From Ruminiclostridium sp. (lineage in GTDB: Bacteria > Bacillota > Clostridia > Oscillospirales > Ruminococcaceae): DNA of 64,000 nt. The notes below the pieces were generated by a model that saw nothing but the letters and a program-made list of their open reading frames with translations, was not told where the DNA came from and ran no database searches. Each line of letters opens with the position of its first letter. The stretch's first letter is position 1. Location of the stretch: the NCBI GenBank assembly GCA_017935365.1, contig JAGBHT010000037.1, positions 1 through 64,000 on the forward strand, written 5' to 3'. This document shows positions 50,065 to 59,415 of the stretch, piece by piece. The translations under genes were made by a program, and so were the position numbers.

Positions 50065-50085
50065 CATTATTATTCAGATCAAGAA

Positions 50086-51582
50086 TTATTCAACAGTCTT
50101 GTTGAGTTCTGCAAGACGAGCGTCTATCTGACCCTGATACTGTTCACGGAAAGATGTATAAGATTCACCTGTCATGTAGGGACCCTTTGTGAGCTGTTCT
50201 ACAGGGTTATCCTGAGTGCTTGTATCGGCAATATCAGCACCGATACCGTTCTTGAAGTCGAATACGCCTGTGAATGTGCCGGGAGCCTTGAGAGTATCCA
50301 GTCTGTCAAGCAGTGTATCTGTCCAGTCATACTCTTCCTTGGACTGCTCTCTGCCCGCCTTCTGTATCTCGGGATCGTTTGAAGCTACTAAGTTAGCATA
50401 GATCCATGCCTTGTAACCGTCTATGTTCTTAGAACCTGCAACGAGCATTATAGAATCCTGCTTCATGCTCTGATAGTACTTGTCTGCACCATCCATCTGG
50501 GGGAAAGGAACGAAGTTGATCTCGTCGTCATCCCACTTCTGTTTCTTCTTGTACAGTCTCCATGTTTCTTCATATCTCCATGTACCGTCATCGAAGAACA
50601 GTGTGTTACCGTTTACCCATTCAGGGTAGCTGGGTGACCAGTTGTTATCGATATCTCTGGGGTAACGGAGCTGTTCCTGTGTATTGTCGAATGAACGGAG
50701 CATATCGAGGCACTTTTCAATGTTAGCGTCATTGAGGTGGCTTACGAGCTTACCGCCTTCAAGTGCGATAAGAGGTGTACCTGTTGTGCAGACAAAGCTG
50801 TTCTCGGGGTTGTAACCGTCAAGTACATACTTGCCGTTATCAGGATCTGAGAACTTTCTTGCCATTGTCAGGAATGTTTCCCATGTCCATTCGCCCTTTT
50901 CGTAAAGCTCCCAGGGATCGTCAAGACCTGCTTCTTCAACAGTTGACTTTCTGTACCAGAGTAAGCTTGTAGGTGTAAGACTCATGATCGGGCAGTAGTT
51001 CTTGCCGCCCCAGTTGAACTTGTCGATAGATTCCTTATAATCAGCCCAGTCATCGGTTGTAAAATCTATAATACCGTCAAGGGGCTGGAAAAGGTTCTGA
51101 TAAATGCTGTAGGGATAGTTGCAGATCTCAAAGGGGAAGCAGTCGGGTGAATCATCTGACTGAACGAGCTTTGAAAGGCTGGTATATCTGTCTGCATAGC
51201 TTGAAACCTTGACGTTTACGAATACGTTCTCATCAGCTACGCTCTCATATCCCTTAGGCTTGTTTTCGGGTGTGCCGTAGAGTTTCTTGAATACCTCTAC
51301 TGCGGGAGAAGCCTCCTGAATGTCCCACCAAGCCATCCACTTGATCTTTGTGTCAACCTTGATGTCCTTATAGTTTTCGCCGGCAGAAACATTGTTTACT
51401 GCACTCTGAACGCCTTCGTTCTCAGACATCTGCTTCTGTGTTTCACCTGTTGTAGAAGCCGCTGAGCTGTTGTCTGCTGCTGTTGTACCGCTTGTTGTCG
51501 AACTGCCTGAGCAACCTGAAAAAGCTGTTACAGCAGATACAAGTGCTAATGCGCCTGCAATAGCCTTAGTATATTTTCTCAT
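50086..51582 (-). CDS. Extracellular solute-binding lipoprotein, paralog 2 of 4
   Basis: A 498-residue protein, the closest relative of paralog 1, sharing almost every landmark (SYADRYTSLSKLVQSDDSPD, SLLWYRKSTVEEAGLDDPWE, TWRYEETWRLYKKKQKWDDD, YDWTDTLLDRLDTL). Lipobox TAFSGCSGSS (Cys about 24) and a Ser/Thr-rich linker. Start ATG after CAGGAGG. It carries a hairpin in its leader. No transporter membrane genes adjacent. Confidence 0.88.
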   Translation of the reverse strand: MRKYTKAIAGALALVSAVTAFSGCSGSSTTSGTTAADNSSAASTTGETQKQMSENEGVQSAVNNVSAGENYKDIKVDTKIKWMAWWDIQEASPAVEVFKKLYGTPENKPKGYESVADENVFVNVKVSSYADRYTSLSKLVQSDDSPDCFPFEICNYPYSIYQNLFQPLDGIIDFTTDDWADYKESIDKFNWGGKNYCPIMSLTPTSLLWYRKSTVEEAGLDDPWELYEKGEWTWETFLTMARKFSDPDNGKYVLDGYNPENSFVCTTGTPLIALEGGKLVSHLNDANIEKCLDMLRSFDNTQEQLRYPRDIDNNWSPSYPEWVNGNTLFFDDGTWRYEETWRLYKKKQKWDDDEINFVPFPQMDGADKYYQSMKQDSIMLVAGSKNIDGYKAWIYANLVASNDPEIQKAGREQSKEEYDWTDTLLDRLDTLKAPGTFTGVFDFKNGIGADIADTSTQDNPVEQLTKGPYMTGESYTSFREQYQGQIDARLAELNKTVE

Positions 51583-51603
51583 CTTTAATCCTCCTGTAGA
51601 TTT

Positions 51604-51673
51604 TCTGTACCTGGGTACAGATTTGTGTATTATTACATTTACTATTATAACAAAATTACTGCCGCACCGTCAA
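51604..51673 (-). promoter_or_regulatory. Promoter and leader dyad of binding-protein paralog 2
   Basis: Reverse strand: TTGACG (51668-51673), 18-bp spacer, TATAAT (51644-51649). A dyad TCTGTACC-TG-GGTACAGA (51604-51621) lies between the start site and the ribosome site; operator or mRNA hairpin. Confidence 0.55.
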
Positions 51674-51757
51674 TAAACAATTTGCAGTAATTTAGCTAAA
51701 CGGTTTTGTGAAAATAGCACAATCGAAGCATAGTAATTTAGGTTAATTAGCTAAATT

Positions 51758-52048
51758 TCAGCTTATTTTGCTATTCAGATCATCCAGATACGCCTCAAGG
51801 GCAGGCACATACTCCCATTTTTCTTCGTCCTCCAGATTCTTTTTGTAATCCTGACCGTCCATATAGCACCAACCCTCCATCGCGTGCATGTAGCTTTCGC
51901 CACAGTACAAAGGATTCGGATCGATGCATATCTGCTTGAATTCTATAACCGGCACAAATGTTGCGGGATCGTTCATCCTGTCCATTCTGTCAAGCAACCT
52001 GTCGGTCCGGTCGTATTCGGATTTTGCATTCTGACGTGCAACGCAGTG
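51758..52048 (-). pseudogene. C-terminal remnant of a fifth solute-binding protein
   Basis: About 96 codons align with the C-terminal end of the paralogs: ARQNAKSEYDRTDRLLDRMD parallels RQQSIDEFDWTDTLLDRLD in paralog 1, followed by a divergent tail. Coding similarity begins right after the stop of paralog 3 and has no signal peptide, upstream ribosome site or start codon of its own. It is probably left from a tandem duplication partly deleted. Confidence 0.75.
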
Positions 52049-52059
52049 TGAAATGGTTT

Positions 52060-53577
52060 TTATTGTTCAGTTCCGATATTTTCTGCCGATTTATTGATTC
52101 TGTCTGTCGCTTTGTCAAGCTCTTCAATAATATCTGGGCTTTCTTCGGTAATAAACGTTCTGTAGTCCTTGCCGTGCACATACGAGCTTTCTGAAAGTAT
52201 GTCAACAATGACATCGGTCGATGCGGTAGGCGGTACTTCACGGAAATAATCGCGGCAGTCAACTACCCACTCAAAAGCATCGGGGCTGTTTATCTTATCC
52301 ATTCTGTCAAGAAGCCTGTCATTCCAATCATATTCGGTTTTCTTTTCCTCTCTGAGCCGTGTCTGTGCGGAGCTGTCGTTATATAAGTATGCCGCCGAAT
52401 ATACAAGCGCCTTATAGCCTTCGGGGTTCTTTAAACCTATCGGGAGCATATAGGTATTTTCAGCGCAGTTATACCCCTGATAATATGACTGCTCATCGTC
52501 ACAGCGAGGGAAAGGAACGAAATTGATTTCATCGTCGCTCCATTTATTCTTTTTCTTATAAAGCCGCCAGGTTTCATCATATCTCCATAAACCGTCTTGA
52601 TAAAACAGTGTGTTGCCGTTTGCCCATTCGGAATCGCTTGGCGACCAACCGTTCTCCTCTTCACAGGGATATCGCAGTTTTTTCTGCGATGTGGCAAACT
52701 GACGCAAATAATCCATTGCAGAGATTATCTTCTCATCATCGGCATTACTTGTAAGCAGATCGTCTTCTATACCGATAAGTCCTTTTCCGACAGTAGAAAG
52801 GATTTCACGTTCAACAAAATATCCGTCAACGCCGTATTTCTTCTTTTCGCTGCTGCTGAAGCTTTCGCACATACTGAGGAATTTACTCCACGTCCATTCA
52901 TTCTTTTCGTACAGCTCCCACGGGTCTTCAAGTCCCGATTCTTTTACAACACTGCTCCTGTACCACAGAAGCGAACGCGGGGTACTGCTGAATATCGGCA
53001 CATAATCGTTTCCGACATATTTTAACGATTGTTGTATCTTGCTGTAAGGTGCAAACTCATCCGTTTCAAAGTCTATGATATCGCCTATCGGCTGAAAAAG
53101 CTTATCTGCTCCGACAGAGCAAGGCATTCTTGATATCTCGGCAGGGAAAGCATCGGGAGAATCCCCGGATCCGATCAGCTTTGCCAGTGTATAATATCTG
53201 TCAACGTAACTGCTCAGGTAAACATCTATAAAAGGTTCGGTATCATTACCCGAATGGTCTGTTTCGTAGCCCTCGGGATTTTTTTGCGGCACTCCGAAAA
53301 GTTTCTTATACGTATCGGCAATGTTGCTGTTATTAAGGTCATACCAGCCGAGAAATTTCACCTTTGTGTCGACCTTGATGTCCCCGACAACATCCTTTAC
53401 CGACTTGCTTTCAGGAACAGCGTCAGTATTGCTTCCGTTGCTTTCATTATTGTCCGAACTGTTTGCGGCGCTGTCCTTTATTTCCGTACTGCCGCCGGGC
53501 GATACATTATTTGCACAGGCGGTTGTCAGCATTACCGCCGACAGGATAATTGCGGATAATTTCTTTGTGTGTTTCAT
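52060..53577 (-). CDS. Extracellular solute-binding lipoprotein, paralog 3 of 4
   Basis: A 505-residue member of the same family, more divergent. Lipobox LTTACANN (Cys about 21), a Ser/Asn-rich linker, SYVDRYYTLAKLIGSGDSPD, SLLWYRSSVVKESGLEDPWE, LWRYDETWRLYKKKNKWSDD, EINFVPFPRCDD and YDWNDRLLDRMDKI. The start uses the same AAAGGAGCTATTT ribosome site as paralog 4, 55 bp upstream, so the two are one transcript and likely a recent tandem duplication. It is followed by the fifth-copy remnant. Confidence 0.87.
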   Translation of the reverse strand: MKHTKKLSAIILSAVMLTTACANNVSPGGSTEIKDSAANSSDNNESNGSNTDAVPESKSVKDVVGDIKVDTKVKFLGWYDLNNSNIADTYKKLFGVPQKNPEGYETDHSGNDTEPFIDVYLSSYVDRYYTLAKLIGSGDSPDAFPAEISRMPCSVGADKLFQPIGDIIDFETDEFAPYSKIQQSLKYVGNDYVPIFSSTPRSLLWYRSSVVKESGLEDPWELYEKNEWTWSKFLSMCESFSSSEKKKYGVDGYFVEREILSTVGKGLIGIEDDLLTSNADDEKIISAMDYLRQFATSQKKLRYPCEEENGWSPSDSEWANGNTLFYQDGLWRYDETWRLYKKKNKWSDDEINFVPFPRCDDEQSYYQGYNCAENTYMLPIGLKNPEGYKALVYSAAYLYNDSSAQTRLREEKKTEYDWNDRLLDRMDKINSPDAFEWVVDCRDYFREVPPTASTDVIVDILSESSYVHGKDYRTFITEESPDIIEELDKATDRINKSAENIGTEQ

Positions 53578-53632
53578 AAATAGCTCCTTTGATGTAGTGT
53601 TGATGTTAACTATAGAAAAAATATTATTAATT

Positions 53633-55177
53633 TCAATTTGTGCTTTTTTCAGGCGGCGTATTCAGCATTTCTGCCTCCCGGGAATTTACAGATCCGTATT
53701 CCTCAAGGACCTCATCGTATTTAACTCCGGTCAGAAAAGTATTTTTGATCAACGCACCGGGTACATCTTCTCCGCACCCGCTGCCTATTATAAATAAGGC
53801 AATACTGCTGTAGTCGCATACCCAATTGAAAGCGTCAGGCTGACTTATCTTTTCTGCTCTGTCAAGCAGTCTGTCATTCCATCCGTACTCTGTCTTGTCA
53901 TATTGTCTTGACGCTTTCTGCATTTGGGTATCGTTGCGTGCATATATGTCCGTATATATAAGCGACTGGTACCCGGCTTTATTTTTTGAGCCTTTTGGAA
54001 GCAGGAATGATGTTGTATTCATATTCTGGCTGTATGTTTTTTCTGCGTCGTATCTTGGGAACGGAACAAAGCTTATCTCATCTTCATCCCGGTTTTCCTT
54101 TTCCTTGTATTCTATCCGCTTTTCTTCGTATCTCCATATACCGTCTTCAAAGAATAACGTGTTGCCGTCCGCCCACTCGCGATAGTTCGGAGCCCAGTTG
54201 TTCAACAGATCTCTCGGATAACGCAGACTTTTCTGCGTCGTGTCAAACTGTCTCAGAAACTCCATCGCCGCTTTCATCTTATCCGTGCCTGAATTGTCAA
54301 TATACAATCCGTTGTCATTACCAAAAAGATGTATTCCGGTCGTCGCAAGCAGATTAGTCGGCACATTGTAACCGTCGATGCCGAATTTTATATTTTCACC
54401 GTACTTAACTATATCCTCTGTCAATTGCTTGCCGTCAGAGAACTTTTCACACATTTCAAGGAATTTGTTCCACGTCCATTCGTCTTTTTCGTAAAGCTCC
54501 CACGGATCTTCAAGCCCTGCGTTTTTAATAACACTGCTCCTGTACCATAAAACCGACGAGGGAGAAACATTATATATGGGGCAGTAATTTTTATCAAACA
54601 TTCTTATATCGTTCTGAATTTTGCTGTATGGCGCAAGCTCAGATAATCCGAAATCAATAACACCGTCCACAGCGTCAAAATATTTGTCGCTCTTGTCATT
54701 GGAGTTGAAATACATCATTGCGTACAGCTGAGCGGGGAATGCGTCCGGTGAATCATCAGCCTGTATAAGCTTAGCAAGGTCAGAATATCTGTCTGCATAA
54801 GAAGTGACGCGGATCTCGGCAAACGGCTTTTCATCGGGCGAACTGTCCGTATCATTGCCGCTATCCCATGAATTGCTTTCCTCATACCCCTCCGGAATAT
54901 TTCCGGGCACACCGAAAAGCTCCTTATAATTTTTTGCTATACCGTTATCGTTCAGGCTGTACCACGACAGTATTTTCACCTTGGTATCGACACTGATATC
55001 CTTTACGGCGTTTACGACCGAATTTGTATTCGTTTCTGAGTTGCCGCTGTTTTCTGTAGCGACAGATGAATTTTCTTTTATTTCCGTACTTTCTCCGGGT
55101 GCAATGTTGTCCGCACAACCCGTTGCAAGCATAATTGCAGATAAAATAATTGCGTATAGTTTCCTTGAATTTCTCAT
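53633..55177 (-). CDS. Extracellular solute-binding lipoprotein, paralog 4 of 4
   Basis: A 514-residue copy, with lipobox LATGCADN (Cys about 21), a Ser/Asn/Glu linker, SYADRYSDLAKLIQADDSPD, SVLWYRSSVIKNAGLEDPWE, NWAPNYREWADGNTLFFEDG and YGWNDRLLDRAEKI. The Lys-Lys-rich YKKKQKW segment is YKEKENRDEDE here, and an Asp/Ser-rich insertion sits near 95-105. First gene of a two-gene unit with paralog 3. Confidence 0.87.
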   Translation of the reverse strand: MRNSRKLYAIILSAIMLATGCADNIAPGESTEIKENSSVATENSGNSETNTNSVVNAVKDISVDTKVKILSWYSLNDNGIAKNYKELFGVPGNIPEGYEESNSWDSGNDTDSSPDEKPFAEIRVTSYADRYSDLAKLIQADDSPDAFPAQLYAMMYFNSNDKSDKYFDAVDGVIDFGLSELAPYSKIQNDIRMFDKNYCPIYNVSPSSVLWYRSSVIKNAGLEDPWELYEKDEWTWNKFLEMCEKFSDGKQLTEDIVKYGENIKFGIDGYNVPTNLLATTGIHLFGNDNGLYIDNSGTDKMKAAMEFLRQFDTTQKSLRYPRDLLNNWAPNYREWADGNTLFFEDGIWRYEEKRIEYKEKENRDEDEISFVPFPRYDAEKTYSQNMNTTSFLLPKGSKNKAGYQSLIYTDIYARNDTQMQKASRQYDKTEYGWNDRLLDRAEKISQPDAFNWVCDYSSIALFIIGSGCGEDVPGALIKNTFLTGVKYDEVLEEYGSVNSREAEMLNTPPEKSTN

Positions 55178-55261
55178 AAATAGCTCCTTTGGCGTAAAGC
55201 GGAATGTTTTTGATCAAATAATAAAATTTTGCATATAGATATTCAATTGTCCTCTGATATA

Positions 55262-55291
55262 ATTCTATCACATATTTGCAATAACGCTCAA
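55262..55291 (-). promoter_or_regulatory. Promoter of paralogs 4 and 3
   Basis: Reverse strand: TTGAGC (55286-55291), 18-bp spacer, TAGAAT (55262-55267). Moderate match. Confidence 0.5.
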
Positions 55292-55341
55292 TAGAAATAT
55301 TGCACTAATTTAACCGTCATATTTTGGTTATAACACACAGA

Positions 55342-55374
55342 ACGCCCTGCACCGCATAATGCAGTACAGGGCGT
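55342..55374 (-). terminator. Hairpin after the ABC permease
   Basis: ACGCCCTG / CAGGGCGT stem extended by an inner TGCA-type stem. No strong T-run, but it separates the ABC operon from the binding-protein genes. Confidence 0.5.
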
Positions 55375-55408
55375 CAGTATATATTATGAGGAGAATTTTA
55401 TATACAGC

Positions 55409-57817
55409 TTACTGTTCTATCGGAATATTGAATTCCTTTCTGATCGAATATATCAGATCGGCAACCCGCTTTCTGTTTTCGTGCGGAGCAAAATATGCAC
55501 CGCCGAAAGAATTGTCATGTCCGGTTTCGCAAAGAATTACATAATCCATATCCGCAAGCAGACCGTCTGTATAGTAATCATACATAATAAACTGCTTTTC
55601 AAGCTCCGATACGGTTTCACTTTCGGCAAAATCGCAGGTCACGGTTGTATGCTTAGCCGAACTTACCGAAACGTTTGAATAGTTAAAATATATATAATTG
55701 TCATTTGCATTGTACATATCATATATAGTATACAAAGATGCCACATAGCTTGCGTAAGAACCGTCGTCATCATACTCGTTATCTTTGTTGTTATTATAGT
55801 TTTCCAGTTCTTTCTTTACGTCATCTATCAGCGCCTTTTTATAGGAAACCGAATTTGTTTCATCATTAAGTATTGCCAGTGTTTCGGAGCAGTTCTCTCT
55901 GATTTCAAGGCTCGTATATTCGCCGATGTCGGAATTGGCTTTTATTTTAACTACTGCCGCAAGCTTTCCGGTATTTCTGCCTGATTTATAATCATTTTCT
56001 ATGGCTGAAACCAGCTTATCATTAAGATCGTCATTAAGCAGTCTGCCGTAGGAATTACCGTTTCTTGTATAAAAATCTATTCTCTCTGCCGATGCGCCGA
56101 TGTTTTTTATCTTCTCTGTGTATTCGTCCGTCTTTGAGAAAACATATCGCATATCATAAAGCGTCTTGGCGTATTCGCCGTATGCTTTCTGATCTACGAT
56201 AATTCTGAGAGAACGTGTTATCATTCTGCCGTCTTTCATCTTGTACACCAATCTGACAGAATAGTTGTCATTTCCCGGCTCAACACCGTAATCACTGTAG
56301 CGATGTGCGCATCCGTTATTAACAATAAAAGAATGATATTTCGTTATTGCACTTATGTTATCGGTATTTTTGAAATTTATCGTGTAGTAGTCCGAATTAC
56401 CGTTATCACTGAATGCCTTTTTTGTTGACATTTCCACGCTCTTTATGCCGTCGGTTGAGGGAACATAACGCTCCAGTCCGAAAATATCGGTTTGTCTTAT
56501 AACAGTGCAAATAAGCAATGTACCAAGTATCGCACCGACATATCTGAGCAGTGATTGCCATAATTTATTTATTTTTCTTCCATGGGTAATTTCAGCGAAG
56601 AAATAAACAATTGCGCTAATGGCAATACATATCATAAAAGTCATGTGTAACGTAGGATCAATCATCACAGGGCTTGTGCCTATAGCTATACAGATCAACG
56701 CACACACAATGCTTAGTGATATGATATGATACGGAAGCTCAAAGACAAAATGTGAACCCGTCTTTTCCGCTTTTCTTAAGCGTGTGACAACATACGCAAG
56801 CACAATAAGTACAGCAAATACCAATATCATTATAATTACGTTTCGCGTATTGAATGTACAGAATATATCTATATCATCGTTTCTGACCGCACTGTATACT
56901 CCTTTGCTTTCACTTATGGCAAAAACATTTTCACCAAATGAGTTGACGATAGACAGAATAAAAGCAAAAATCATACCCGCAGGGGAAGCAAACATTACCG
57001 CCGAAGAAAGTTCCTCGCTCGAAGCCGCTTCGGTAACCATCATAATTGCTGTTCCGACAATAGTAGTTACTATCACCGATAATGCCGCCATCGCTATTAT
57101 CGTGTATACGATATAGTCGGACATTTTTCCGGTGAACGAATTTATCAACACACAGAAAAGGTATGTAAAAACGAGTACGACAGTCATAGCAATAAATACA
57201 TATATTATAATTTTGGGCAGCTCTCTGTAGAGAATATTATTTGTCCTTGAGAAGATCTGCTGCATTGCAATGTTGATTTCGCTTTCATAGTCCCCGCTTG
57301 AAAGGGTATTCAGATATGATGTTGTGAAACCTGCATCTACACCGATTCCAGTTACTGCCATAATCACAGCACTGATCGCGCCTGATATCGCCATAGGAAT
57401 AACGCTTACAATGCCACCGGTCACAAGATCACTGAAAAACCTCTGAGTAGTTGTGAGCGGAAGACTGAGATACATATCCGCATCGCATTTTTTGAGATTA
57501 TAACTGAACATTGAATTTACTGTCACAAAAGCGAGAATGAGCACCACAGCCGCCGAAGCAACAGCAATTACAAATCCCGCCGACATAATCATATCAATAT
57601 CGCCGAACATTTTTGTAGTATGCAATGTATCAAAATTTTGGTTTTTTATAGTCGTATTTATCATTTCTATACAGATCGACATACATACGCTGAACAGCGG
57701 TATGCACAGTACACTGAAAAGTGCCGATATGATCAACAGATTCTTGTTTCTGAATAATTTGTAGCATAAGTAGCTTATAAAAAAGCTCTTTTTATTTGTC
57801 GAGCACGTTGCTGTCAT
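55409..57817 (-). CDS. Large ABC transporter permease (ABC-2-like) of a YtrA-type operon
   Basis: An 802-residue membrane protein. The N-terminal half has about ten membrane segments (from LLIISALFSVLCIPLFSVCM onward). After about residue 460 a long extracytoplasmic domain follows, with no catalytic motif that I recognise. ATG at 57815-57817 has GGAGGGACTCGGAT upstream and overlaps the ATPase end by 26 bp; an ATG 36 bp further upstream lacks a site. Partner of the ATPase and GntR regulator. In Bacillus, the comparable ytr operon responds to cell-wall antibiotics; the role here is unproven. Confidence 0.85.
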   Translation of the reverse strand: MTATCSTNKKSFFISYLCYKLFRNKNLLIISALFSVLCIPLFSVCMSICIEMINTTIKNQNFDTLHTTKMFGDIDMIMSAGFVIAVASAAVVLILAFVTVNSMFSYNLKKCDADMYLSLPLTTTQRFFSDLVTGGIVSVIPMAISGAISAVIMAVTGIGVDAGFTTSYLNTLSSGDYESEINIAMQQIFSRTNNILYRELPKIIIYVFIAMTVVLVFTYLFCVLINSFTGKMSDYIVYTIIAMAALSVIVTTIVGTAIMMVTEAASSEELSSAVMFASPAGMIFAFILSIVNSFGENVFAISESKGVYSAVRNDDIDIFCTFNTRNVIIMILVFAVLIVLAYVVTRLRKAEKTGSHFVFELPYHIISLSIVCALICIAIGTSPVMIDPTLHMTFMICIAISAIVYFFAEITHGRKINKLWQSLLRYVGAILGTLLICTVIRQTDIFGLERYVPSTDGIKSVEMSTKKAFSDNGNSDYYTINFKNTDNISAITKYHSFIVNNGCAHRYSDYGVEPGNDNYSVRLVYKMKDGRMITRSLRIIVDQKAYGEYAKTLYDMRYVFSKTDEYTEKIKNIGASAERIDFYTRNGNSYGRLLNDDLNDKLVSAIENDYKSGRNTGKLAAVVKIKANSDIGEYTSLEIRENCSETLAILNDETNSVSYKKALIDDVKKELENYNNNKDNEYDDDGSYASYVASLYTIYDMYNANDNYIYFNYSNVSVSSAKHTTVTCDFAESETVSELEKQFIMYDYYTDGLLADMDYVILCETGHDNSFGGAYFAPHENRKRVADLIYSIRKEFNIPIEQ

Positions 57818-58691
57818 ATCCGAGTCCCTCCATTTCGTATATAAATATTTCATTGAGCGTGAGCGGTATCACATCGCAGAATTTTGCGCCGTTTTCACGC
57901 ATTATGCGGCAAGCCTCTTCGCTGTCGCCCCTTACAATAAAGCTCTGTACGCTTCCCAGGGTGTTCATTGAAATTATATTGATCTCAGGAAAATCATTTA
58001 TTTTCATCTCGTTTTCAAACGATACCTGTATCTTGTGAAGATCTCCCTTGACGCTGTCAAGCTCACGATTGAATACGACCCTACCCTTATGAACAAGACC
58101 TACGCTGTCGCACAGCTCCTCAATCTCGGTCAGATTATGCGATGAAATAACAACCGTGCTGTTATTTTCCGCCATAGCGTCAAAGAGCATTTTTCTGACG
58201 TTTATCCTCATAGTCGGGTCAAGTCCGTCAAAAGCCTCGTCAAGCAGAAGTATATCGGTCGATGCCGCAAGTCCGCATATAACCGCCGCCTGACGTTTCA
58301 TACCCTTTGAGAACGTTGACATACGCTTATCTTTCGGCAGATCAATAGCCTTTATAAGCTTTTCAAACTTTTCTGTTGAAAAAGTCGGATAGAACATCTC
58401 ATACATCTTTTTCATATCATCGGGGGTCATATTCGCATACTGTTCAACATCATCGCTGACATAGAATACCCTCTGCTTCACGGCAACGTTATCATATACG
58501 GCGCTTTCGTCTATCGTCACCTCTCCGCTGTCCTGCCTGTATATTCCTGCAAGAATACGCAGAAGTGTTGATTTTCCCGCTCCGTTCGAGCCGAGCAGTC
58601 CGTAAGCGCTTCCGCTCCCGATTTTAATCGAACAATCTTTCAACGCATAGAAATCGCCGAATTGTTTTGTTACATTATCGATATTTATCAT
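57792..58691 (-). CDS. ABC transporter ATP-binding protein
   Basis: A 299-residue ATPase of the ABC-2 class: YGLLGSNGAGKSTLLRILAG (Walker A), signature MSTFSKGMKRQAAVICGLAA, ILLLDEAFDGLDPTMRINVR (Walker B), VVISSHNLTEIEELCD (H-loop), with a C-terminal ~90-residue extension. The signature reads FSKGM instead of LSGGQ, which is usual for some ABC-2 exporters. Start overlaps the GntR stop (TATGATAA); it also overlaps the permease by 26 bp. Confidence 0.93.
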   Translation of the reverse strand: MINIDNVTKQFGDFYALKDCSIKIGSGSAYGLLGSNGAGKSTLLRILAGIYRQDSGEVTIDESAVYDNVAVKQRVFYVSDDVEQYANMTPDDMKKMYEMFYPTFSTEKFEKLIKAIDLPKDKRMSTFSKGMKRQAAVICGLAASTDILLLDEAFDGLDPTMRINVRKMLFDAMAENNSTVVISSHNLTEIEELCDSVGLVHKGRVVFNRELDSVKGDLHKIQVSFENEMKINDFPEINIISMNTLGSVQSFIVRGDSEEACRIMRENGAKFCDVIPLTLNEIFIYEMEGLGYDSNVLDK

Positions 58692-59062
58692 ATTTCACCC
58701 TCCTTATTTATAACGGCATCGATCACCGCCGTCATTATCTCTTTCGTAAGCCCGGATTTGGCCGCATCGCCGACAGCACGGCTGAATTCCTCGGTTGCTC
58801 TCTTCAACACGGCTGAGGAATATTGCGATCTTTCGGCAACATAACTGCCTTTGCCCGGAAGAGAATATATAAGCCCCCTCTGTTCAAGCTGTCTGTAGGT
58901 TTTCTGTACAGTATTCGGATTTATCGTAAGTTCTTTTGCAACCTCGCGTACAGCAGGAAGTTTCTCATTTTCAGCCATTTCTCCGCTGATAATAAGCTCC
59001 GCTATCCGTGCCTCAAGTTGCTCTGACAAAGGCAATCCGCCCTGTAGCCTTAATGAAAACAT
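58688..59062 (-). CDS. GntR-family regulator, YtrA subfamily
   Basis: A 124-residue regulator. The N-terminal winged helix is seen in PLSEQLEARIAELIISGEMA and KLPAVREVAKELTINPNTVQ, then TYRQLEQRGLIYSLPGKGSY. The short C-terminal part (about 50 residues) dimerises and has no large effector domain, as in YtrA. It starts the operon and lies just downstream of a perfect 12-bp dyad at the promoter, so autorepression is likely. Confidence 0.93.
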   Translation of the reverse strand: MFSLRLQGGLPLSEQLEARIAELIISGEMAENEKLPAVREVAKELTINPNTVQKTYRQLEQRGLIYSLPGKGSYVAERSQYSSAVLKRATEEFSRAVGDAAKSGLTKEIMTAVIDAVINKEGEI

Positions 59063-59081
59063 ATCACACCGCCTTTCGTAA

Positions 59082-59141
59082 TAACTGTACTATTCTTATT
59101 AGTACAGTTATATGATAGCACGAACCTGATGGTTTGTCAAT
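59082..59141 (-). promoter_or_regulatory. Promoter and GntR operator of the ABC operon
   Basis: Reverse strand: TTGACA (59136-59141), 17-bp spacer, TATCAT (59113-59118). A perfect dyad ATAACTGTACTA (59082-59093) / TAGTACAGTTAT (59101-59112), 7-nt spacer, begins right after the -10, covering the start site. Confidence 0.85.
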
Positions 59142-59212
59142 AGGCAGAAACAAAAAATTCAATATTCCAAAGAGAAAAAGCACCGTAGCTACAACCGCAT
59201 AAAAAACAAAGA

Positions 59213-59234
59213 ACTCCGGCTGTTACACCGGAGT
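59213..59234 (-). terminator. Terminator of the mnmA unit
   Basis: Stem ACTCCGG / CCGGAGT, 8-nt loop, reverse-strand tail TCTTTGTTTTTT. The remaining gap (59235-59415) shows no further feature. Confidence 0.75.
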
Positions 59235-59415
59235 CCTTTGCTTTGGGGAAATATATATGAAAATCGAAGATAGCAATTTAATCTGTCAGCTTATTTGCTT
59301 TTCTGTTTCCTCGCTGACTGTGGTTATATAATAATGCTTGTTCGTGAAATTAAAAGAATAGTTTTGTGTAAATTAGATGAAAAGTGAAGACGAAATTTGT
59401 CAGAGTTTCACAATT

